The notes under the pieces: generated by a model
What the model was told of the DNA's origin: nothing
Databases searched by the model: none
Seen by the model: the letters and a program-made list of their open reading frames with translations, nothing else
NCBI GenBank assembly: GCA_026008535.1
Contig: BRKX01000009.1
Span: 46,249,001-46,313,000 of the forward strand
Origin: Perilla frutescens
Lineage: Eukaryota; Streptophyta; Magnoliopsida; Lamiales; Lamiaceae
Direction: 5' to 3'
Length of the DNA stretch: 64,000 bases
Translations under genes and position numbers: made by a program
Shown: piece by piece, positions 55,602 through 64,000 of the stretch
Layout: the number at the start of each line of letters is the position of its first letter
How positions within the stretch are numbered: position 1 is the stretch's first letter

Positions 55602-57978
55602 TGTTGGAAAAATTGGATTTAATAAATTCAGCCGTGACTCATTTTATCCGATTTTTGATGATCGGGTTATTTAATTTGGAAGGAATTAAATAGTGTAAGA
55701 TTGATCTATGTTTGTAGTAGATATTCATAATATTTTTATTTTCTCAAATCAGATTTTCGGTGAGTGAGAAATAAATAGTTGAAATCGGTCACATGATTGG
55801 GCATTTATGGTGTGTGGGATAATGTGTTTAAAACACATTTAATTATCCCACATTGAATTCTTAACTAATTAAGAGGTGTATTTAAGTGTATTAACACTTA
55901 ACTAAAATATCTAAGTGTGGGCCATGAGCCCACACGCGCGCTTGCCCGTGCTGGTGCCCTCCATATATTATTATATTGTTAGAAAAATTGGATTTAATAA
56001 ATTCAGCCGTGACTCATTTTATCCGATTTATAATGACCGGGTTATTTAATCTTGATGACAGAGTTGTAACTCTTGGAGGTTACACCATCTGGTTTGAATG
56101 CCCTCAAACCCTAGTTGTCCCCTACAATGGAAGTGTGCCTACAAATAGGACATTCTAGCATGCAAACCATGCTACATTCTGCACAAGCTACAATCATATT
56201 GCCTACATAAAGTTCATTTCGAGTCTAAAGCTCCCAGTTCTTGACATTAGCTAGTTCGCCGGAACCTTCCGGATTTGTGGTACTACTGCCGGAAGGACAA
56301 AGCTGTTTTATCTTTGAGAGACAATACGCCTAACCATGAGCACTAGCCGGGATGTATTTGTCTTGTGGAGAGAGGTCCCCTCGACTCAGCTTGCCAGAAT
56401 CTGCTTCCAGTTCCAGTTTGTCTAATTTGTTCATTACAGTTTATTATTTTTTATTTCTACTCCTTTCGTCTTTTCTTGTACTTCAGATTGTAATGAATTC
56501 CAGAAGTTGTAATTGTGTACTACATATAACATATTGTTAAGATTGTATATTGAAAACTTGTCTTTGTATACTATTAACAATGTTTTCTTTTGACGATATA
56601 GATTGATCATTATTGCAGTCACTGTTTGTGCATTTATTTATTGTTATATATATATATATATGCATATTTCATTATACTTGCATTGTAGATGATATGGTGT
56701 GGGTAAACATACAGTAGAGATCATATCATTAGATTCCTTGCAAAGTATTGAAAGGCTCCCGGTTTAGATGATCTTGAACCAATCATTGTACACCGCAGAA
56801 TAATTTGACAGTTAGTTTATCTTGAATAACTGATTATTCTGATACACTGACATGTATATTGAGGAGGATCGCAATAGGATACTGTTCTCTGATCTAACCC
56901 TAAAAGGAGAGAATAAAGATCCACAAAGTTCAGGTTCTTAAGCCATGCACAGTGGCGGACATATGTGTGTTATGTCTACTGCTTTGATTTATCAATGAGT
57001 GAGATTCTTGATAGGGTCAATAATCTCAATATCTTGGGCAATAACATATACATATATGATGGGTCGTGCACTGTGTATGGTCACCATGTCCTGGGGCGCC
57101 AGGTTGATGATGTCCCCTTCAGTAAACACAAGTATATGTGAAACCCTGCAGGAGGAATTTATTTCGTATATGATAAATTTTGTGTGGTACTACTCTAGGA
57201 ATAGAAGTATTAATTAATTATAGCTGTCAAGTTTACATAATTAATTAATGGACATTACATCTTAAACATGGGGACTGGCTAGACTAAAGAAGAAAGCATT
57301 GAGTAAAAATGTATTAAATTAGTAGGTCAGTATTATTTCTTTAGTGGAATAAAAATAACACTTAATTTATTTAATTATATCCTAGTATTGGATATTAGAT
57401 ATTAAATAAATTAGTGGGCCAATTTAATATTCTTCTAGATCCCTACTATAGCTCAAATAATACCTTAATGGACTAAGGGAATGGAATAAATGGACAGGCC
57501 CAAACCATTAGATTTGGGAGCCCTAAAATTCGTCCCCCTCTCTATCAATTAGAGAGGTGGAGGCGAGAATTTGACAAATGAAATCAGCCCTCTCAGTGCT
57601 CACTTAATTCCCTAGGTTATCCTAAACAATTTAGTAGATTGTAGCCCACTCTACATCTAAATGGGTATTGAGAATACAGTAGAAGATCAAGGAGTGTCTC
57701 TGCAGCCTTGGTAAACGTCGACCACTATGAGAGGAAGGGCAAGCTCGATCGTTCTACTACAACAACAAGATTAGACCTGTAATCTCGTGATCAACCCCAC
57801 AACTTATGTAAGTAGTTCTATCGAATTATTTTTCCGCTGCATAATTCGATTGTCTTGCATAATATGTTTCAACATGTATATTTGATTGTACCACACATAA
57901 AATTATGATTTACATGCACACAAAATTATCGATTATCCGATTAGATCCTGTGGGGCGTAATTCGAAAAAACCCCAACA
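55602..57978. repeat. Probable solo LTR (Ty1-copia type) with internal duplication
   Basis: Starts TGTTGGAAAAATTGG and ends AAAAAACCCCAACA. The end region (TTTTCCGCTGCATAATTCGATTG, then TCCTGTGGGGC) is typical of dicot copia LTRs. Neither a primer site nor a polypurine tract adjoins it, so it is solo. Flanks TATAT and CATAT agree at 4 of 5 bases. The first ~85 bp recur at 55963-56050. No ORF is supported. Confidence 0.6.
55963..56050. repeat. Direct copy of the LTR start
   Basis: Matches 55585-55672 with few changes, including the TATATTATTATAT just outside the LTR edge. The offset is about 378 bp. Confidence 0.85.
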
Positions 57979-58142
57979 CATATATGTCATCAATTATAAA
58001 ATAATAATTATAAAGGGAATATTATGGAATATTCTCTTTTGGTGTAAAATTATAATGCGGGTGGTTGGAAATGAAATGGGAATCTACTGTATTTTAATGA
58101 TAGTGATGTTGTATTATAGTGCAGACTGTTGGAGATGGCCTT
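57979..58142. mobile_element. 3' end of a PIF/Harbinger element
   Basis: Similar to the subterminal part of the element at 12070-12934 (TCAATTATAAAATAA, then GGAAT, then GAATATTC and TTTGGTGTAAAA). It ends TGTTGGAGATGGCC followed by TTA, fitting a Harbinger inverted terminus and TTA duplication. Most likely the right end of the broken HARBI1-like element. Confidence 0.55.
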
Positions 58143-58898
58143 AAACTTCTTATTCACTATTTTCAACTTTCTGCTATTCATTTTGCTCATTATTCAATTC
58201 GTTCTGGAAAACCTATAATTCTCTACAATTAAAACACTTGATGGTCAGATTTAAAATATAAATATATAACATAACTGAATATTTGAAACAAATACACTGA
58301 AGTTCGAAAAATATTCTTGGAGGTTGTCTCTAATTTTCAAAAATAAATTTATGAACATGATGTAGTAGTTCGACAAAAGATTTTCGAGAAAAGCGTTAAT
58401 TTGAAAGATGATTTTCAACTTGTAGTTCAAAAAAATATTTTCGAATGGTTTGCTGGAGTTCGAAAATATTGTTTGAATTCTAAAATTGCAAGTGAGAGAG
58501 TGCTGGGAAAATAAGCTTTCGAGCACCATATTTAGGGCTTATTGGTAGGCTACACATTCATGGAGGAGATGGGCATTCATGTTGCAGAAGGGGAAAGAGA
58601 GAAAATGGGGATGAGGATGAACGGTGCAAATAAGGGTAGGGATGAGCGGTGCAAATGGGGCTATTTTTTATTTTAGGGTTAATTGCCCTAAAATACACAA
58701 ACTTTAGGGTGTTTTTGATTTTTCACACGTTTTAAAAAACTTAGTTTTAAGAAAATAAACTTAGCCTTTGTTTAGTTTTTCACATGATTTTAAAATTTTG
58801 ACAAGTTGAATCTAACGTGGCAGCCGGAGACTACTACGTGTATATCTACGTGGACACCAACTTGCCTTAAAATACATGAACTTTAGATTGATCTATGA
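58143..58898. other. Spacer
   Basis: No gene. Two related phrases in the same orientation (GCCCTAAAATACACAAACTTTAG at 58688 and GCCTTAAAATACATGAACTTTAG at 58863) suggest a decayed MITE. Confidence 0.5.
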
Positions 58899-60060
58899 TG
58901 TAACCCGGACAATTTGTACAGGATACGAGAACGCGTGGAAGACTTCTAGGAATGAACACATCAACTTTGGAAGGACTCAATCCTACTCTAAGTCTCAAAT
59001 ATATCGAAAATAAACTGATTTCAATGATAAACGACTATAAAATAATTATGAAAATAATCTAGACCTAAATACGATATTTAGACTATGACACAAAAATAGA
59101 ACATAAATCCAATCGAAAAGGGCAATGAAGGGCGAGATTTATGGTTGGAAATTTATGGTATTTGGGAAGTGTGATGTAGTAAAGAATGGCTAAGAGTAGA
59201 TAGGATATGAAAACGATGAGGGTAACTTGCAGTTTAAGATGTAGAACACAATTACGGTTGTGGAATCAAACTCGAACTCTTGTTGAACAACTCTCGATCG
59301 ATCTTGGGGTGTTGAAGGATGTCATGAACATTGATGGAGGTGAAGGACGTCGAAGGTGAGGGCTGATCGATGATGGTGTTGTGAATTGCAACCCGATTAA
59401 TCCCCGACGTATCTTGTACGATGAAAATGAATCTCAAAGTTGTTCTTCGGTTAGCAAGTTCACCCTAATTCCTCATGTGAATTAGAACGTTCCCTTGAAA
59501 TAAGACTTGAAATTGCTAGGCTTCAAGAATGATAATTTTCGAAGAAAACAATCAAAAGCTTTTGGATATTTGAGACACAATTGATGCAATGGCAAATTTT
59601 AATCAATAATGTCTAAAGTATCAACATAACATAAGACACCTATTTATAAGACAATAGGGCTGAAAATTAAAGCTAAGGATCAAAACACATGATCCAAATA
59701 GAGTTCAAACTAGACTAGGAAATTACCTAAACTAGAATTCTATTCAAGGTAGGAATATGCCTTAAATATAATTCTAGTCAACTCCTAATTAAAAGGACCG
59801 AAAATATGTAATAAAAATAAATAAAAATCTGATCTAAACTATAGTCTAAATTAAATAAATAAATACTATAGTCTAGATAAAAATCAACCCTTAATTAAAT
59901 ACATTAATGGCCGAAAATCCACTCCATGTGTGCATGCAATTCATGTCGGCTCTTCTTGCACATGCACACATGCACTTTGCTTTCTTCATCTTCAACTCTT
60001 CAATTGTGATACTCCATGGTGTGATCTTGATCTTCATTAGTTAATAAATTAACTAACACA
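58899..60060 (-). repeat. 3' LTR of Gypsy-C
   Basis: Runs from TGTAACCCGG to AACTAACACA (1162 bp), with TGT..ACA ends. It begins about 43 bp after the pol stop. Placed by termini and position only, because the partner LTR is outside the window. Confidence 0.6.
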
Positions 60061-60103
60061 TGGCTACACTTTGTATCTTCCAACTCTTCAAACTTCTTGC
60101 GAA

Positions 60104-60418
60104 TCAACACTTGGAGATAACCTTATATTTCTTCGCACGATGTCGCATCATTGGACCTTTACATTGCAGCTCAGGTTCAAGGCCTTCAATGCCTTGCATG
60201 GCTTCATCATTCCCCCCCTGCTGAAAAGAATTCGTCCTCGAATTTGGATCCTCATCTTGATCGAATTCCTTAGCAACAAATGGAGAAAAATCAACAACAT
60301 TGAAAGTGGAAGAACATTTATACTCACCTAAAAGATCGATCCGGTAAGCGTTGTCATTCACATGACTGAGTATGGTAAACGGGCCATCTCCACATGGTGA
60401 GAGTTTGGATTTTCTCAA
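60104..60418 (-). pseudogene. Gypsy-C integrase C-terminus
   Basis: Minus strand, open for 104 codons: KLSPCGDGPFTILSHVNDN (the GPF-type integrase end), AYRIDLLGEYKCSSTFNV, then an acidic tail with EDPNSRTN and ending YKVISKC. No clear chromodomain is present in this part. Confidence 0.75.
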
Positions 60419-61266
60419 GTTTGGAAATCAACCAGGACTCAGATGAATCCAAACGCGATCCCCGGGCTGAAATACAACATTCTTACATTGCACATTCCTA
60501 CTTTATCCGGTATCTCACGCAGTGCACTCTCTCGACACTAACATGTGAGCCGTGTGCTTCCCTTTATGCTTAATGCGAGCACACACTCTCTCATGCATCT
60601 CCTTAACTTGCTCAACTCGTTTCAAACCTTTAACACTCATTAGATGCTCAACGGGTAAAGGTATCAAATCTATGGTGTAAGAGGATTGAAACCATAAACA
60701 ACTTCAAAAGGAGACATTTTAGTAGAAGAATGAATAACACGATTATAAGAAAACTCCACATAAGGTAAACACTCTTCCCATGACTTTAAGTTGTTTTGAA
60801 TTAAGGACCTAAGTAATGTGCCTAATGTGCGATTCACAACCTCAGTTTGACCATCGGTTTGTGGATGACATGTAGTAGAAAACAACAACTTAGTTCCTAA
60901 CTTTTCCCATAAAACTCGCCAAAAGTGTGCAAGAAATTTGGAGTCCCTATCACTAATAATAGTTTTAGGAATATAATGCAATCTAACAACATGCACAAAA
61001 AACAAATTGGCAATATGTACAACATCATCGGTTTTTCTACATGCAATGAAATGAGCCATTTTGGAAAACCGATCAACAACAACAAACACAGAATCCTCAC
61101 CCAATCTAAACCTAGGTAAACCTAAGATAAAATCCATAGACAAATCAATCCAAGGTGAACTAGGGGCAGATAGGGGTGTGTATAAACCAAACGGGTGTGA
61201 AGTAGATTTAGACCTATGGCAACAACAATAAAAGGTGCTCGGTGCATTAGTGAGACCAAATGGCAT
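60419..61266 (-). pseudogene. Gypsy-C fused RT-integrase
   Basis: Starts with RT motif MPFGLTNAPSTFY and passes straight into integrase (CHRSKSTSHPFGLYTPL). The integrase core keeps Asp in SMDFILGLPR, Asp in ISDRDSKFL and Glu in HPQTDGQTEVVNRT, and ends near GFNPLTP. RT catalytic YFDD, all of RNase H and the integrase zinc domain are missing. The fused frame is open for 198 codons. Confidence 0.85.
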
Positions 61267-62520
61267 AACTAACCACTCCTATAAACCATACTTAGTCTTA
61301 AAAGCTATCTTTCACTCATCCCCTTCATGCACTCTTACTTGAAAATAACCAGAACGCAAATCAATTTTAGAAAAGATTTTAGAACCGGATAATTCATCAA
61401 GCATATCATCTAATCTAGGGATAGGGAATCGATACTTTATTGTGATTTTGTTGATGGCGCGGCAATCCATGCATATTCTCCACTCGTTGTTCTTCTTGGG
61501 CTCTAGAATGACTGGAACTGCACAAGGGCTTATCGACTCTCGAATTTGCTTCTTCTTAAGCAACTCTTTCACTTGTCGGTCAATTTCTTTTGTCTCCTCG
61601 GGCAACGTGTGGTAAGCTGACCGGTTAGGGAGCACTGCACCGGGCTGAAAGTCGATCTGGTGCGCGATCACACGAACTGAAGGTAATCCACTTGGAATCT
61701 CTTCTGAGAACACATCCGCGAACTCCTCCATAAGTGGCTGCACAATACTAGGCAAAGAAGAATCATTAATAGCACTGCTCTTATAAGATAAAAGAACAAA
61801 CGGTAAACATACTTTTAATACTTTCTCTATGCCTTTCACTGAAATAAACAAGCTGCGATTTCTATCTTTCTTTGCAGCTAATCCAGATGAATTCCCATGC
61901 ACAAGAGAATCATTAGAGGGTGTTTTAGGGGCTGCATTGGTCGAAGAAGAAGGGGTGGTGGCCTTGGTGAAGGGTTCGGCCGAACGAGTGTCGTCAGCGG
62001 TGATCCGGGTTGCGGCTTCTGCCTTCTTTGCTCTCTTAGCTCTAAACCTTTCTTGCATGAGTCTTTGATCCTCGGCAATGGCTTTTGGGGATAGCGGCTT
62101 CAATGTAGTGATTCGTCCATTGTGCTTCACGGTGTACATGTTTGCAAAGCCATCATGAACTGCTTCTCTATCAAACTGCCATGGTCTACCTAACAATATG
62201 TGTGCTGCATCCATAGGAATAACATCACAAACAACAGATTCAGAAAATCAACCAACAGAGAATTCAAAACTTACCTGGGCCGTTACTTTGATCTCTCCTC
62301 GATCCGTAAGCCACTGCAACTTGTATGGCTTCGGATGCTTCAACGTGGTTAGCGCCAACTTGTCAACTGCAGATTGGCTTATGGAATTGATCACACTCTC
62401 ACTGTCTATTATCATGGAGTAGGTCTTGTCTTGGATAGCAACATGTGTGAAAAAGATGTTTTCACGTTGATCTGGCTGCTCTTCTTCACGATTGATGCTC
62501 AGACTGCGAATAGACACTAA
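61267..62520 (-). pseudogene. Gypsy-C protease and RT N-terminus
   Basis: Protease active site at 62400: IIDSESVINSIS, where the usual DSGS/DTGA Gly is Glu. It continues to VIPMDAAHILLGRPWQFD. RT covers VILEPKKNNEWRICMDCR, INKITIKYRFPIPRLDDML and FSKIDLRSGYFQVRV (61312-61560), then stops just before the fused frame. A Lys/Ala/Ser-rich linker lies between (61850-62100). Confidence 0.85.
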
Positions 62521-62552
62521 GCTGACATGAGGAATCTCGGGTTCCTCTTCAT

Positions 62553-63920
62553 CTACATCGACTGGGGACGTCTGTGGTGCCTCTTTGGCGTCAACTGAGG
62601 GCTGGTCTTCATCCTCACTGGCTGACTTAATCTCATTCTGTTCGTTGATGAACAGAACACGCCGGTTTGGACATTGGTTCTGAAAGTGGCCCTAACCTTG
62701 GCACTTGTGGCACTGGATGTCTCTAGCTCAATTTTGGCCTGACTGTGGTGGTGTACTGGGTGGATTTGTTTATGTATAGGCTGGCCATGTGGGCAGTGCA
62801 GGTGTAGACTCGGGTCTACGGCTGGACTGCGGTGTAGAACGGTCAAATCATCGCTCGGGCAATCCGGACTGACCTCGGGGTCGAGTAGGCTTAGTAGAAG
62901 AGGAATAAGGTGATGTGGAATTCATACCTTTGTTCCATGAGGGTCAAACAGGAGCTGAACTGTGGTGCGATTTTTGGCGGCCTTCTCCGAGTTGTCTCTC
63001 CACGATTGATGCGTAGTGCACCATCTCTTCTACACTGTTAAAGTCTTTGAGCTCGACTTTATAAGCAATGTCGGGATTCATACCTTCAATGTACTGAATT
63101 ATGGTAGCATTTAAGGTCTCTTCCTTTTCGACTCGATTCAAGGTGGTCTTCATCTATTTATGGTAATCTTTGACTGATCTGGCGCCTTGCTTGATCTGGT
63201 TGAGCTCTTTTTTTTTAGCTCTCTCTCATAATGATCTAGGATGAAACGACCACGCATCAAATCTTTCATCTCTTGCCAAGTATCCACAGGTGGATACCTA
63301 TCTCTGCACCGTCTCTCTTGCTACATTTCCCACCATGAGGCTGAATAGGCTCTAAACTCCAAGCATGCTAACTGGACCTTCTTGATCTCGGGAAAGTCAT
63401 AGTATGTGAATATCTTATCTATCTTACTTTCCTAATCCAAGTAAAGATCAGGATCGTGAAGGCCTTCAAACTCGAGAATGCTCATTTTGATATTATTGAG
63501 CATTCCAACTCCATCATGTGTGTCGGCGCGGTTTGCACGTCTGTGAGGTGCTTGTGGATGGCCACGACCTCATTGCGGAGGCTCATACTCGGCTTATGAG
63601 CTCTCGTCTACATTGGACTCTTCTTTAGGCTCTTCTTGACGCTCATTGTGTCGAGCTGGTCCTCAAAGGGCTTGGGTGAAAGTTGAACGAGTATTAGTGC
63701 ATTCAAAGGCAAGCACTAAACTATCGATCTTATCAGAAAAGGCCTGATGCTGTCTCTAAAAGTGCTTGGAAAGCGCTTAGTACTGGTACTTAGGATCCCA
63801 CTGCGGTGGAGGATCAGATGATGACTACATGGGGGCTTTAGATGGATCCAAAGTGAACTTAGTTAACTTCGGGTCAACGGGTACAGGGATGGATGACTCA
63901 GGATGGTCACCTTTTTTCAT
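62553..63920 (-). pseudogene. Gypsy-C gag (broken)
   Basis: Starts at ATG 63920 (MKKGDHPESSIPVPVDP). The retrotransposon gag domain reads through many stops: FEGLHDPDLYLD, then DKIFTYYDFPE, LACLEFRAYSASWWE, WQEMKDLMRGRFI and an open bit at 62944-63153. The zinc knuckle is CHKC, a stop, then GHFQNQC (near 62680-62705). It encodes no intact capsid protein. Confidence 0.8.
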
Positions 63921-64000
63921 GATACCTACAAAATGAATAAACGTAAAGAGAAACAAGGTAGAACCTCACAATCTCACGTCACTCATTTGTTTTCGCTCTA
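63921..64000 (-). other. Gypsy-C leader, cut by the window edge
   Basis: Sequence before gag; nothing diagnostic. Confidence 0.5.

Larger units (their letters stand above)
58899..64000 (-). mobile_element. Gypsy-C: chromovirus-type Ty3-gypsy element, running off the right edge
   Basis: The 3' LTR lies at 58899-60060. Minus-strand pol end, integrase, RT, protease and gag follow up to ATG 63920. The 5' LTR must lie beyond 64000. An internal deletion removes the RT C-terminus, RNase H and integrase N-terminus. The order and motifs fit plant chromoviruses (Del/Tekay group likely). Confidence 0.85.

Noticed and set aside
58688..58890. Complete MITE between the two CTTAAAATAC.TGAACTTTAG phrases
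   Set aside because: The phrases are in direct, not inverted, orientation and no target duplication is visible.
1..64000. CRISPR array, operon, tRNA or rRNA gene
   Set aside because: No regular spacer-repeat array, no tRNA-like cloverleaf that I could fold and no rRNA block; the tRNA-like words are retroelement primer sites.

Overview
This window is plant nuclear DNA from a dicotyledonous flowering plant. Lamiales would be a guess; the sequence does not settle the family. The evidence is one intron-bearing host gene with GT-AG introns and a plant-type protein, AT-rich spacers rich in MITEs, and plant-type Ty1-copia and Ty3-gypsy LTR retrotransposons. I see no bacterial, organellar or viral block, no CRISPR array and no rRNA or tRNA gene.

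Layout. (1) 1-3429 is AT-rich spacer with a foldback element. (2) 3430-9072, minus strand, is the only host gene I recognise: MTA, the METTL3-type catalytic subunit of the mRNA N6-adenosine methyltransferase. I resolve seven exons that join to exactly 721 codons (720 residues plus stop). A Stowaway MITE sits in intron 5. (3) 9073-13571 is spacer with a 73-bp-arm inverted repeat, a hAT MITE with an 8-bp target duplication and a PIF/Harbinger non-autonomous element. (4) 13572-55434 was once one short transposase gene of the PIF/Harbinger (HARBI1-like) type. It is split after codon 6 by a 40.5-kb retrotransposon nest.

The nest. The outer element is a SIRE/Maximus-like Ty1-copia element on the minus strand (13590-54134, target duplication GTTCT on both sides). 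It was invaded by three further elements: an Athila/Tat-like gypsy element on the plus strand (Gypsy-B, 17854-28691, itself carrying a chromovirus fragment), an Athila/Tat-like gypsy element on the minus strand (Gypsy-A, 30214-40544) inside the integrase coding region, and a second Ty1-copia element on the minus strand (Copia-2, 41746-48778, target duplication CTTAG) upstream of the protease motif. Removing the inserts brings the outer gag, protease, integrase, RT and env-like regions back into their normal order. RNase H is missing at the left edge of Gypsy-B.

To the right, 55602-57978 looks like a solo LTR inserted in the 3' part of the same Harbinger element, whose end I place near 58142. 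58899 to the window end is a minus-strand chromovirus (Gypsy-C) running off the edge, with its RT and integrase regions fused by an internal deletion. Every retroelement has stop codons, frameshifts or deletions, so none looks autonomous. The most unusual observations are a GC-rich, TATA-bearing copy of LTR sequence upstream of the env-like ORF in Gypsy-B, and element-specific short words (TGCCC/GGGCA in Gypsy-A, CAGTT/AACTG in the outer copia) that recur through both LTR and coding parts.
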